Counted from the stretch's first letter, positions 7,469-16,584 are shown. The stretch: DNA of 64,000 bases from Chitinophagaceae bacterium DXS (GCA_030345135.1 CP128386.1:1679604-1743603), one strand, 5' to 3'. A program made the numbers and translations. Notes: a model not told the origin generated them from the sequence alone.

Positions 7469-8642
7469 AGATCTACGATACTATTTTTTTAATAATGAAG
7501 AAGACGGCAACATGCCTATCTCTGCCGATGAAGGCTGGGATAAAATGTCCGCGCTTCTGAATGCACACATGCCGGGAAAAAAATCCGTTGTAAAAAGGTT
7601 GTTCAAGCCTTACCTTATATCACTTCTTTTCATCACTGCATGCGTTATGTTCTCCTTGCCTTTGGCTGAAAATTATACGAAAGAAGCTCATGCAAAAAAA
7701 ACAGCATCAGAATATCATTCCGATGATATTCAAGGTGGCGCAATAAATTCATCCGTTCCATCAAACAAAATAAAAACGCACGTCCATGCGTCGCAGCCGC
7801 AAACGGGAATCGATGTTCACAAGGCTGTTCAACAACTCATCCAAAACAATCATGCTACTGCAACTACTAACACTTCATTACATGATAAAGACACTGCTGA
7901 TTATCATCAGCGTGTTGCTATCAAGACATCTCAATCCGCTCCAATAATTACTGATAAGGACACAGCAACCACTATTGCAGAAAAGTCATCGACTCCGCAA
8001 AAGATTACCGTAAAAAATAAAGCGCGATGGACTTTACAAGCTGGTGCCGGCTTAAATATATCGATGGGTAAATACCAGGTGCCGCAACCCTATCCGACGT
8101 TCGACCTGAAATATGCCACGGGCCGGCGTTTCTATCTTTCTACAGGCATCGCCATTTTTTCTCCCGTCGCGACCAGCGGCATTAGTGGTATAGAAAAGAC
8201 TGTATATGTTAACGATACAACCAACAATGTGAGCATGTACAATGAAAAGATTGTTTACAAACGTCTTCACTATATTGACTTACCAATAATTGCAGGATGG
8301 CAGCTCTCAGATAAATTTTCGATACAGGCCGGCGTTCAATTTTCAAGGTTGATTAGCTCTAAATCATCTACGGCATCAGAAACGTATGATTTTAATATGA
8401 ACAGAGTATATGCTGATGTGGGTACGCTGCTTCCAACAGCAGCGCCTCCGCCGGTAGAGAATAATATTTCGATCCGGAAAATGGATTATCGCTTGCTTGG
8501 AGGTATTGAATACAACCTCAATAAGCAGGCCTCCGTTAGTTTGCAATATCAGCAAGGATTACGCCCGGTACTTACCGGCTATAGTGCACCAGACAAAAGA
8601 AATAGTTTAATAACGCTGAAAGTAAAGGTCCGAATTAACTAA
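7461..8642 (+). CDS. Single-span membrane protein fused to an outer-membrane beta-barrel domain
   Basis: A 393-residue protein coupled to the ECF sigma gene. Residues 1-48 are cytoplasm-like, with ADEGWDKMSALLN; residues about 50-68 form one membrane helix (YLISLLFITACVMFSLPLA); residues 75-185 are a Ser/Thr/His-rich linker; residues about 190-393 are a beta-barrel-like domain with alternating aromatic strands (WTLQAGAGLNISMG, RFYLSTGIAIFSP, HYIDLPIIAGWQL, DYRLLGGIEYNL, SVSLQYQQGLRP) ending in hydrophobic strand ITLKVKVRIN. The N-terminal part resembles the membrane anchor of anti-sigma-like proteins of this phylum; the barrel resembles the PorT/OmpW-like group. How one chain handles both membranes is unclear. 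Function unknown. Confidence 0.75.
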   Translation: MSEDLRYYFFNNEEDGNMPISADEGWDKMSALLNAHMPGKKSVVKRLFKPYLISLLFITACVMFSLPLAENYTKEAHAKKTASEYHSDDIQGGAINSSVPSNKIKTHVHASQPQTGIDVHKAVQQLIQNNHATATTNTSLHDKDTADYHQRVAIKTSQSAPIITDKDTATTIAEKSSTPQKITVKNKARWTLQAGAGLNISMGKYQVPQPYPTFDLKYATGRRFYLSTGIAIFSPVATSGISGIEKTVYVNDTTNNVSMYNEKIVYKRLHYIDLPIIAGWQLSDKFSIQAGVQFSRLISSKSSTASETYDFNMNRVYADVGTLLPTAAPPPVENNISIRKMDYRLLGGIEYNLNKQASVSLQYQQGLRPVLTGYSAPDKRNSLITLKVKVRIN

Positions 8643-8736
8643 TAGTTCAATATCATTATTGTCGGACTAAATTTCAATAAATTGAGTCGCAATCTTTACC
8701 GGATAATAGTTATCGCTGATCTTCCGTCAAAAACAA

Positions 8737-8880
8737 ATCCCGGAGGGATGAAATTATTATAGCAAATGCCAAAAACTATTTCTCAAAACCCCGACGGGGT
8801 GACATTTTATAATGCCACCCCGTCGGGGTTTTAAATACAGATGTGCATTCCTTTCTATAATAATTTCATCCCTTCGGGAT
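8737..8880. repeat. Nested palindromic element (two inverted repeats, one inside the other)
   Basis: Outer arms 8737-8762 and 8855-8880 are 26 bp with a single mismatch (ATCCCGGAGGGATGAAATTA...). Inner arms 8785-8801 and 8816-8832 are a perfect 17-bp inverted repeat (AAAACCCCGACGGGGTG) with a 14-nt loop. The whole element can fold into one long two-stage hairpin. It lies between the barrel gene and the next outer-membrane gene; flanking sequence from 8643 to 9028 shows no gene. Confidence 0.9.
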
Positions 8881-9028
8881 TGCTCCTCTTCCATAATTAA
8901 AAAACCTGTTTTAAATCAATTTGATTCAGATCTCATCATCTTAACTTTCATTAACATTAATCCAATGCTGCTTAACCCCCTTTCATACAGAGTAGAAATA
9001 CTTTCGTAGACGCAAAACTTTACCTGTC

Positions 9029-11839
9029 ATGAAAGGATTTTGGTTAACCGGCTTTCTGCTATTACTTGTCACTTTATCTGCAACGGCACAAAATGGTGTT
9101 ATCAAAGGCGAAGCGTATGATACTTTATCGAAGCTAATAATCCCGGACGCCACGGTGACTATCATGAAAAAAAAGGATAGTTCATTGGTTTCATTCAGCA
9201 TGACGGACCAGGCGGGAAGATTTTCTATCAGCAATCTTGCAACTGGCGAATATCGTTTGCTGATAACGCATGTAGCTTACCATAATAAAACAATCTTTTT
9301 CACTGTAGATGGAAAACGAGCCAATACTGATTTGGGACGAATAATACTTAATGATAAAAAAACAACACTTGCTGAAGTGGTTGTTACCAGTGAAGCTCCA
9401 CCTGTTACGCTTGTCGGTGATACCGTGCAATACAATGCAGGTTCTTTTAAAACGCAACCCAATGCCAGCGTAGAGCAATTATTAAAAAGGCTGCCCGGCG
9501 TGCAGGTCGATAAAGATGGAACGGTTAAGGCACAGGGCCAAACAGTGAATCGTGTGCTTGTTGATGGAAAAGAGTTTTTTGGTAATGACCCAAAAATGGC
9601 AACAAAGAATCTGTCGGCTGATGCGATAGACAAAGTGCAGGTATACGACAAACAAAGTGAGCAATCGCAGTTAACTGGTTTTGATGATGGCAATAGTGAA
9701 AAGACCATCAACCTGAAATTGAAAAAAGATCAGAAGAAAGGAGGCTTTGGAAAAATAACGGGAGGTGGTGGTACAGCTGATCGATATGAAGGCCGTTTTA
9801 ACCTGAATTCATTCAAAGGCGCACGGCAAATGTCAGCTATTGGTATGGCCAATAATATCAACGCCGAAGGATTCTCCTTTATGGATCTCATGAATTTTAG
9901 CGGAGAGCTGAGCCGTATGATGCGCAATGGAAATGGCAACGCAACTATCAACCTCACACAGCAGGACCAAAATGCAGGCTCAATCGGAAACGATAATAAG
10001 GGCATCCGGACTATTTGGGGAAGTGGCTTAAATTACAATAATATTATCGGTAATAAGCTGGACTGGTCAAGCAGTTATTTTTACAATCACTATAACCCTC
10101 AGACACAGACAGATATACAACGGCAATACATTCTGCCGGATTCATCTTACTTCTACAGGCAAAACAATTTGACAGACAATATTAATAACAGTCACCGGAT
10201 CAGCATAGCTGCGGATTACGTTATTGATTCATTCCACTCGATCAGGTTCGCTCCTAAGTTTGGCTATCAACAAACGAATAACAAAGTTGTAAATGATTAT
10301 GCACAGTATGGAGAAGACGACCACGTAAGCAACACCGGCGCATCAAAATCAATCAACAATAGCCACGCTTTTAACTTTCAGAGTGATCTTTTATTCAGAA
10401 AAAAATTCAGACGAAAAGGACGGACGTTTTCAGTTAATATGCAAACCTCATTTAACAATAGCCAGGGCGATGAAGCTTTGCTCTCCCTTAGTAATTTTTT
10501 TGATGGAGCAGGTACCGGCTACCGGAACGATTCCATCAATCAACATATAAACACTGCAGGCAATTTATCGGGTTACACAGTTAAAGTTGTATATACAGAA
10601 CCTCTGTCACGCCGGTCAATCCTGGAGTTTAGCGCGGGTGGCGGTCATACAAAAAGCGCTTCTAACAAAGCCACATATGACTATGATCAAACAAGTGGTA
10701 AATACGAACATCTCAATGATTCTTTAAGCAATGAGTTTAGCAACAGTTATGGATTTATGAATGCCGGGCTTCGACTGCGCGTGCAAAAAAAGAAATTTAA
10801 TTATGCTATTGGTTTTTCAGTACAACGTGCACAGCTGGATGGCACCATCATTAGCGGCATTAAAGATTCTTTACTTGCAAAAACATTCACTAACCTCCTA
10901 CCCGTCGCGCGCTTTCAGTACAACTTTACAAAAAACAAGAATCTTATACTTAGTTACCGCTCTCTTACCAATCCTCCTTCCATATCGCAGTTACAACCGG
11001 TTCCTGATATCAGCGACCGTCTGAATATCAAATACGGTAATCCCGATCTGAAACAGGAATTTATTCACTTGTTACAGATCAACTATATGGGCGTAAATCC
11101 ATTTGCGAACAAAAACCTGTTTGCGTTCTTTAATCTGATGAGAACGGATGACAAGATTGTAAATTATGATTCCCTTTATGCCAATGGCGTAAAAACAACC
11201 AGGCCGGTAAATGTGAACGGTGTATATAATCTCACAGGTAACATTGACCTCGGACTGCCGGTGCGTTTTATTAAAGGAACGATGAGAGTTGGGAGCAGCC
11301 TCGGTTACAACAGAGGTCCGCAGTTTATCAATGGTGAAAAAAATACCATTAGCACATTTAGTGCCGGGCCCCGATTGGCTTTCGATATTAATCCAACAGA
11401 AAAAATATTCTTCTCTGTAAATGGCGGCATCAGTTATAATTATACCGCTTACTCTCTGCAACCGTCATCAAATACCCGTTACTTTTCACAATTGTATGAA
11501 GCTGAATATAGCTGGCAGTTACCTGCTAAGTTTAATTTTAATACTGATTTCAGTTATACAGTAAACAATCGCTTATCTGCTGGTTTCAATGCAAATGTGC
11601 CCTTATGGAATGCCTCTGTAAGCAGGCTGTTTTTAAAGTTCAATCGCGGCGAACTTAAGCTGAAAATAAATGATATATTAAACCGGAATGTAAGTGTAAG
11701 CCGTACAAGCAATCAGAATTATATTGAAGATGTTCGTGCTAATACACTCAAACGATTTGTACTGTTGAGTTTTACTTATAGCTTAAGTAAAACCGGGCTG
11801 GGAAACAACAATGGCCCCGGACCAATAAAATTGCGATAG
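9029..11839 (+). CDS. TonB-plug outer-membrane beta-barrel protein with carboxypeptidase-regulatory domain
   Basis: A 936-residue outer-membrane protein. ATG 9029 begins a signal peptide (MKGFWLTGFLLLLVTLSATA). Residues 22-105 form a carboxypeptidase-regulatory-like beta domain (GVIKGEAYDTLSKLIIPDATVTI, GEYRLLITHVAYH); about 115-225 form a TonB-type plug (VEQLLKRLPGVQVDKDGTVKAQGQTVNRVLVDGKEFFGNDP); the rest is a large barrel of the OMP_b-brl_3 type. The KEFFGNDPKMATKNL stretch is typical of this family, which often precedes a GLPGLI gene, as here (convergent). No partner SusD is present, so nutrient class is unknown. TACTTTCG at 8998-9005 is a possible -7 promoter element. Confidence 0.88.
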   Translation: MKGFWLTGFLLLLVTLSATAQNGVIKGEAYDTLSKLIIPDATVTIMKKKDSSLVSFSMTDQAGRFSISNLATGEYRLLITHVAYHNKTIFFTVDGKRANTDLGRIILNDKKTTLAEVVVTSEAPPVTLVGDTVQYNAGSFKTQPNASVEQLLKRLPGVQVDKDGTVKAQGQTVNRVLVDGKEFFGNDPKMATKNLSADAIDKVQVYDKQSEQSQLTGFDDGNSEKTINLKLKKDQKKGGFGKITGGGGTADRYEGRFNLNSFKGARQMSAIGMANNINAEGFSFMDLMNFSGELSRMMRNGNGNATINLTQQDQNAGSIGNDNKGIRTIWGSGLNYNNIIGNKLDWSSSYFYNHYNPQTQTDIQRQYILPDSSYFYRQNNLTDNINNSHRISIAADYVIDSFHSIRFAPKFGYQQTNNKVVNDYAQYGEDDHVSNTGASKSINNSHAFNFQSDLLFRKKFRRKGRTFSVNMQTSFNNSQGDEALLSLSNFFDGAGTGYRNDSINQHINTAGNLSGYTVKVVYTEPLSRRSILEFSAGGGHTKSASNKATYDYDQTSGKYEHLNDSLSNEFSNSYGFMNAGLRLRVQKKKFNYAIGFSVQRAQLDGTIISGIKDSLLAKTFTNLLPVARFQYNFTKNKNLILSYRSLTNPPSISQLQPVPDISDRLNIKYGNPDLKQEFIHLLQINYMGVNPFANKNLFAFFNLMRTDDKIVNYDSLYANGVKTTRPVNVNGVYNLTGNIDLGLPVRFIKGTMRVGSSLGYNRGPQFINGEKNTISTFSAGPRLAFDINPTEKIFFSVNGGISYNYTAYSLQPSSNTRYFSQLYEAEYSWQLPAKFNFNTDFSYTVNNRLSAGFNANVPLWNASVSRLFLKFNRGELKLKINDILNRNVSVSRTSNQNYIEDVRANTLKRFVLLSFTYSLSKTGLGNNNGPGPIKLR

Positions 11840-11841
11840 CA

Positions 11842-11899
11842 ATATCCGCGTTCGATAAGCGCCGTACATAAAATATTAACGCTCATCGAACGAGGATAT
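11842..11899. repeat. Interrupted hairpin after the outer-membrane gene
   Basis: Arms ATATCC-G-CGTTCGAT-A-AGCG (11842-11861) and CGCT-C-ATCGAACG-A-GGATAT (11880-11899) pair over 18 positions with two mismatched or bulged sites around an AT-rich loop. It begins three bases after the stop region of the preceding gene; there is no strong T-run, so terminator function is uncertain. Confidence 0.6.
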
Positions 11900-12050
11900 A
11901 AACAAAAGACAAATAGAAATACAATGTCGTTTAGTTAAGACAAAATTATTTATTTGATTGCTTTAGTTAGACTGATTAAGATTGAACTCATGTCGACCGG
12001 AAAATTTGGTTAACCACAATCAAAAAGGTAATGACAGTAAGCCTGGTGTG

Positions 12051-12200
12051 ATAGCCCATAGGGCTTTAAGCTCAATAGAAAAGCCAAATAATTTATGCTT
12101 CTTTTGTCCGTAGGACATTAACCCTTTCGTTGGTTAAAGCCCTAACGGGCTATGGGGTTCCCGATTCGACCACTTCTATTGAGCTTAATTCCCTACGGGA
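12051..12200. repeat. Inverted-repeat element with perfect 15-bp arms
   Basis: TTAAGCTCAATAGAA at 12066-12080 is matched exactly in inverted form at 12174-12188. Inside are further paired pieces (AGCCCATAGGGCTTTAA versus TTAAAGCCCTAACGGGCT). Together with the next element it fills the 536-bp gap between two convergent genes. No coding sequence visible. Confidence 0.75.
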
Positions 12201-12212
12201 AAAATTATAACT

Positions 12213-12315
12213 GTTATAAAATCTGTCATCGGCACGACAAGAGACATCTCCCGCTATTCAACAGGCTAATAGTCGAGAGACCTCTCCTGCGTCGAGGTGA
12301 CGATACCAGTGCTAA
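12213..12315. repeat. Dispersed-repeat-like element with degenerate inverted ends
   Basis: The left end (GTCATCGGCACGACAAGAGA) and the complement of the right end (GTCACCTCGACGCAGGAGAG) align with several mismatches. The reverse complement reads like the GTCA..CGACG..GGAGA..TCTC repeats I know from intergenic regions of other Bacteroidota genomes. Only one copy was seen in this window. Confidence 0.45.
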
Positions 12316-12375
12316 AACGTAATTCTTATCTAAACGATATTGAAATAGAAATACATTAAGGTTTATCAATTTTCC

Positions 12376-13164
12376 TCAGTCCGCCGAGATCCTGAAATTT
12401 CCATTACGATTGTTTATTTCTTCAATCATTTTGTTGCGTTCTGCAACAAACTCAGCAGCTGTTACTTTCTTACCCTTTGCCGGTTCTTTAATGGCTGACA
12501 GATCCGCCTTTGGCGATATTTCAATGGCTACATAAACGGTTCGGCCGTTATCGTTTTCTAATTCCAACATGGCCCCGGGCAATTGTCCTTGCATTTCAGG
12601 CGCTGCAGGAACGGGAATATCCGTAGCAAACCAGGCGGTAACCACTGACGTATCTTCAACCTCGTTGCGTTCCATTTTACCATTGTCCATAGACATCTTC
12701 ATATGTTTAACAATTTCCTGTGTCGTTGCTTTTTGGCAAACGTGGCCAAGAATACTTTTTGTCTCATTACTTAGTTTCCAGTTGCCGGCTTTGATACTGT
12801 CTGTTATCACAAATGTTTTATCAAAGAATTCCTGTTGCTGAACTTTGCGGGCATTTTGAAAATCGCAATAGGTGGCATCATCGGCACCACCTCCAAAAGT
12901 CCGGATCATTAAATGGTCTCCGGCAGGAGCTGGTTCTTCCTCAGGCATATCATCTTCCTGTTGCTTCAACATCATCTTATTATTGGCAAAGTCCACTTCA
13001 AATTTATTGACCATTTTTTGCACCGAACTTTCAGGCCCGTTTCCACGATCCAGGATCATTTGTCTTTGTACAGTACGCTGGTAAATTATCTTACCTTCTT
13101 TCTGTTGTGCCTGAATGGTTGCGAAGGTTAACATCCCTATGCACGAGAAAGTTAGTTTGTTCAT
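12376..13164 (-). CDS. GLPGLI family secreted protein
   Basis: A 262-residue secreted protein with signal peptide MNKLTFSCIGMLTFATIQAQ. The mature region starts EGKIIYQRTVQ and ends with the family signature here written GQLPGAMLELENDNG, the GLPGLI motif with Gln and Ala substitutions, followed by a Lys-rich tail. Family members are found throughout Bacteroidota beside carboxypeptidase-regulatory/plug barrel proteins; here such a gene lies convergently 536 bp away. A perfect -7 element (TAGCTTTG, read on the minus strand at 13189-13182) lies just upstream. Molecular role unknown. Confidence 0.85.
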   Translation of the reverse strand: MNKLTFSCIGMLTFATIQAQQKEGKIIYQRTVQRQMILDRGNGPESSVQKMVNKFEVDFANNKMMLKQQEDDMPEEEPAPAGDHLMIRTFGGGADDATYCDFQNARKVQQQEFFDKTFVITDSIKAGNWKLSNETKSILGHVCQKATTQEIVKHMKMSMDNGKMERNEVEDTSVVTAWFATDIPVPAAPEMQGQLPGAMLELENDNGRTVYVAIEISPKADLSAIKEPAKGKKVTAAEFVAERNKMIEEINNRNGNFRISAD

Positions 13165-13181
13165 AATGTTTTGATTTTAAC

Positions 13182-13189
13182 CAAAGCTA
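13182..13189 (-). promoter_or_regulatory. -7 promoter element of the GLPGLI gene
   Basis: TAGCTTTG on the minus strand matches TAnnTTTG exactly, 17 bp before the start codon. No clear -33 TTTG at the expected distance. Confidence 0.5.
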
Positions 13190-13275
13190 GCCACAGCACT
13201 TTTCGCATCAGGTTAAGTCCCCTTGCTTTAAGGTTAATAAAGGTTAAAACAAAAGCAACGTCACACGCATTCTTA

Positions 13276-13283
13276 TAAATTTG
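13276..13283 (+). promoter_or_regulatory. -7 promoter element of the histidine kinase gene
   Basis: TAAATTTG matches TAnnTTTG; the G is only eight bases before the ATG at 13292, implying a leaderless or nearly leaderless mRNA. It confirms the start codon choice. Confidence 0.5.
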
Positions 13284-13291
13284 TAAAAGAA

Positions 13292-14908
13292 ATGAACAGG
13301 CTTCGCACGCTAGCAATTTTAATGGTGATTGCCATTGCGGGAATAACCGGCTTCCAGGTATACTGGCTGAAGGACAACTATGACCGTGAACACCAGAACC
13401 TGCAAATAAAAACAAACGCTTCCTTTTATCAAACTGTGCTCAGGCTCCAGACTTCTAAACTGAAATTGGATTCGATGCGTCCTGCGCTGGGTCCCGTTAT
13501 AAGAGAAGACTCGAAAAACGACCGGCCAGTAATAACAATTGCCAGTCTAATTCAGGAAAAAATGAGGGAGTCTGATGTAGATTCCACCCGGCAAAGAAAA
13601 GTTTTCATTGGGACTTCAAGACTAAGGACGATATCAGACAGAGCGGATAGTTCAGGCTCACCGCCCTTAATTCGCAAAACAGAAACACATCAATGGGATT
13701 CCGCTAAACGTGAAAACCAGGTTTTTGTCAACTACACCTTTAAAAGGGATGACGGTTTGCCGCGGGTGCCTATGGTTCTTCCTGATGTTATCGCACGAAG
13801 CACAAAAGATACTGTAAGCGGTACCGAAGTAAGAATGATGTTTAATGTAGATTCGCTCTACTCAAGCGACTCAGTCACCATCCGCGAAATAGATTCAGCT
13901 TATAGCGCAAGGCTTAACGCTGATAAAATGAATGTTGCGTTTAGTGTTTCCCGGATAAACGCTTTTGAGCCAGGTCGTTCAAATGATGTAACCATCGGAC
14001 TTGCCAAGCCGGTAACTTATCGTCTCTCACTTCAGCATGTACCTTCATATATTTTTTCTCAGCTTAAAACGCCTTTACTTTTTTCTATTCTACTGGTGGG
14101 CATTACCATTGCCTCATTTGTTTTGTTGTATAGTAGCCTGGTAAAGCAGCGCAGGCTTACACAAATGAAAAACGATCTTATCAGTAATATTACGCACGAA
14201 CTTAAAACACCTATTGCCACAGTAAGCGTTGCCGTTGAAGCATTAAAGAATTTTAAGGCAATGGATGATCCTGAACGAACACAGGAATACCTCAACATAT
14301 CGCAAAATGAGCTACAACGCCTGAGTTTACTGGTTGACAAGGTACTTAAACTATCCATGTTTGAAAATAAGTCCATAGCGCTGGAAAAGGAATATTTCGA
14401 CCTTGCCGCACTGTGCAAGCAAGTAATTAATTCTATGAAATGGCAATTTGAAAAACAGGATGCCACAATAACTTTTACGACAACAGGTGACAGGTTTACC
14501 ATACATGCAGACAAACTGCACATAACAAGTGTTATATACAATCTGCTTGACAATGCATTGAAATATAGCCGGGATAATCCGGTTATTCATGTTGAATTAT
14601 TGTCTCACAAACAACATGTGGAAATGCGTGTAAGCGATAACGGCATTGGCATACCGCCCGAATACAAGCAAAAAGTATTTGAAAAGTTTTTCCGTGTGCC
14701 GGGAAATAACAGGCATGACATTAAGGGATATGGCCTGGGATTAAGCTATGTAGATCATATTGCAAAAAGCCATCAGGGTTTTGCAGAAGTAAAAAGCGAA
14801 CCTGGTAAAGGCAGCACTTTTATTGTACACATTCCATATGAAGAAGCGGCCATAATTGAGTTTGATGAAAACAGAAAGATCATAAAGAAAACTATCCGCA
14901 TTGGATGA
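13292..14908 (+). CDS. Two-component sensor histidine kinase
   Basis: A 538-residue membrane kinase. Helix 1 is at residues 7-24, helix 2 at about 262-283, enclosing a ~235-residue periplasmic sensor region with no recognised fold. The dimerisation/phosphoacceptor motif is NDLISNITHELKTPIATV with His302. The ATPase domain shows the N box YNLLDNALKYS, G1 DNGIGIP, F box FEKFFRVPG and G2 GYGLGLSYV. It overlaps the response regulator gene by 4 bp (ATGA), a classical coupled pair. The signal is unknown; no target gene is obvious nearby. Confidence 0.95.
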   Translation: MNRLRTLAILMVIAIAGITGFQVYWLKDNYDREHQNLQIKTNASFYQTVLRLQTSKLKLDSMRPALGPVIREDSKNDRPVITIASLIQEKMRESDVDSTRQRKVFIGTSRLRTISDRADSSGSPPLIRKTETHQWDSAKRENQVFVNYTFKRDDGLPRVPMVLPDVIARSTKDTVSGTEVRMMFNVDSLYSSDSVTIREIDSAYSARLNADKMNVAFSVSRINAFEPGRSNDVTIGLAKPVTYRLSLQHVPSYIFSQLKTPLLFSILLVGITIASFVLLYSSLVKQRRLTQMKNDLISNITHELKTPIATVSVAVEALKNFKAMDDPERTQEYLNISQNELQRLSLLVDKVLKLSMFENKSIALEKEYFDLAALCKQVINSMKWQFEKQDATITFTTTGDRFTIHADKLHITSVIYNLLDNALKYSRDNPVIHVELLSHKQHVEMRVSDNGIGIPPEYKQKVFEKFFRVPGNNRHDIKGYGLGLSYVDHIAKSHQGFAEVKSEPGKGSTFIVHIPYEEAAIIEFDENRKIIKKTIRIG

Positions 14909-15588
14909 GCACAAAAATATTATATATAGAAGATGAATTATTCCTTGGCAAGATAGTTAAGGAAAGCCTTGAAAGCCGTGGCTTTGAAGTGATCATGGAA
15001 AGCAATGGTGCAAGGGCTACTGAATTATATAAACAAAGCAACCCGGATGTATGTGTGCTTGATATTATGTTGCCTGGTAAGGATGGATTTACTATTGCAG
15101 ATGAGATAAGAAGCATGAACAACAAAGTGCCTATTATTTTTCTTACGGCAAAAACACAAACGGCAGATGTAGTGAAAGGTTTTAATGTAGGTGGCAATGA
15201 TTATATCCGCAAGCCATTTAGCATTGAGGAACTTATTGTACGCATACAGAATGTTACAAAAGGAACTGAAACGCAGTTACCTAAAACAAACGGAGATACA
15301 TTTTCAATTGGTAAATACAATTTTCAACAAAGCCGGCAAATACTAAAAAATAACGAAGAAGAGAGAAAGTTATCTTACAGGGAAAGCGAGCTTTTAAAGC
15401 TGCTATACAATAACCGCCAGCAAATAATTCAACGCAGGGATATACTTAACCTATTGTGGGGAAATGATTCATTTTTTAATAGCCGTAATCTCGATGTTTA
15501 CATCACCAAACTGCGGGGTTATTTAAAAGATGATCCTACGCTTGAAATAATTACGATTAAAGGAATCGGCTACCGGTTTGTAATGTAA
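14905..15588 (+). CDS. OmpR-family response regulator
   Basis: A 227-residue two-domain regulator. The receiver domain (1-120) has the acidic pocket Glu9-Asp10, phosphoacceptor Asp53 in VCVLDIMLPGKDG, the switch Thr in FLTAKT and Lys in YIRKPF. The C-terminal winged-helix domain (about 135-227) has LSYRESELLKLLYNN, RRDILNLLWG and the recognition helix/wing SRNLDVYITKLRGYLKDDP ending in GIGYRFVM. It is translationally coupled to the upstream kinase, which is its likely phosphodonor. A hairpin terminator follows about 50 bp downstream. Confidence 0.95.
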   Translation: MSTKILYIEDELFLGKIVKESLESRGFEVIMESNGARATELYKQSNPDVCVLDIMLPGKDGFTIADEIRSMNNKVPIIFLTAKTQTADVVKGFNVGGNDYIRKPFSIEELIVRIQNVTKGTETQLPKTNGDTFSIGKYNFQQSRQILKNNEEERKLSYRESELLKLLYNNRQQIIQRRDILNLLWGNDSFFNSRNLDVYITKLRGYLKDDPTLEIITIKGIGYRFVM

Positions 15589-15638
15589 CTCAATCAAATA
15601 CCAACAACAATCAAAATAGAACCGGATAAAAATTAAAA

Positions 15639-15668
15639 CCCCGCCTGAATATGTTCAGACGGGGCTTA
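15639..15668. terminator. Bidirectional terminator between the response regulator and mqnA
   Basis: Arms CCCCGCCTGAA and TTCAGACGGGG with a four-base loop, A-rich on the left and T-rich on the right, placed between two convergent genes. The arm sequence closely resembles the hairpin at 5893-5920. Confidence 0.75.
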
Positions 15669-15704
15669 TAGTTCGTTTTAGAATTTGATTCAAAACTCAG
15701 AAAT

Positions 15705-16466
15705 CTAGAAGGCTCTTTGAGTTTTGAATTCTTCCAGATATTGAAGGAAAAGTTCCATGCCTTTTCTTTTCTCCTCCGTCAATTGATAGCTGATATTATG
15801 CGTATAATAAGTATGCAGATCATAAACCGGGCATGGATTTTCTGCAATCACTTCTTCAAGGTGCTCGAAACCTAAAGCATTGGCTGCATTAAACTCCTCA
15901 ATAAAATCTTCGGACAATGGCTTGTTAGAGATCCACGCAGCAAACATAAATGGCAGCCCCGTCATGGCTCTCCATGAAGAAGCGAGGTCATAGATATAGG
16001 GTGATACTTTACGCTGAGCAAGTGCCCTGTCCCCTATTACAACGCCAGCAGTCGTTCCTTTAATGTCGTCAATATAACCTTCGCTGGCATCTTCAAGGAT
16101 TGGATCTACTTTCCAATAATGCTTCAGTAACACTTTAGCAAGATTTACCGAAGTACGGCTTTGATAATCCAACAGCACTTTTTCAACCTTTTCGATCGGC
16201 ACTTCGCTGAACAGGCAAACGCTGGCCACATCGGCTTCGGCACCAATGCAAAAATCGCCCACAATATGCCATTCTTTCAATTTGGGAATCGCCGCTACCG
16301 GTACCAGCCCGATGTCAATTGTGCCATCAACCAGCATTCCGGCTACTTTGGAAGGATAATCTTCTATTAATTCTATTTGCTTTAATAAATGGGTTGAACG
16401 TTTAATGCCATAGACCAATGGCTTAGTATTTAAATAACTGACTGCACCTACTTTAATCTTCTTCAT
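15705..16466 (-). CDS. mqnA: Chorismate dehydratase MqnA (futalosine menaquinone pathway)
   Basis: A 253-residue soluble protein of the MqnA/MqnD periplasmic-binding-protein-like fold. It opens with KIKVGAVSYLNTKPLVYGI, the MqnA hallmark, followed by DYPSKVAGMLVDGTIDIGLVPVAAIP. MqnA converts chorismate to 3-[(1-carboxyvinyl)oxy]benzoate, the first step of the futalosine route to menaquinone, in the cytoplasm. The other pathway genes are not in the window. The call to MqnA rather than MqnD rests on the SYLNTKPL start and the absence of MqnD-type features; MqnA is the better fit. Confidence 0.88.
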   Translation of the reverse strand: MKKIKVGAVSYLNTKPLVYGIKRSTHLLKQIELIEDYPSKVAGMLVDGTIDIGLVPVAAIPKLKEWHIVGDFCIGAEADVASVCLFSEVPIEKVEKVLLDYQSRTSVNLAKVLLKHYWKVDPILEDASEGYIDDIKGTTAGVVIGDRALAQRKVSPYIYDLASSWRAMTGLPFMFAAWISNKPLSEDFIEEFNAANALGFEHLEEVIAENPCPVYDLHTYYTHNISYQLTEEKRKGMELFLQYLEEFKTQRAF

Positions 16467-16584
16467 TTCATTTCTTTTCTCACCGTGACGTCATATTGCA
16501 TACAACTTGCTGATAAACAGCGCATATAGCAAGGACAAAACAGCTTTCTTTTAATAAAATCAGCAATTGGAAAGAACTTTCTTT

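Noticed and set aside
8812..9009. 65-residue frame across the nested palindrome
   Set aside because: Created by the inverted-repeat element at 8737-8880; sequence is dictated by the hairpin.
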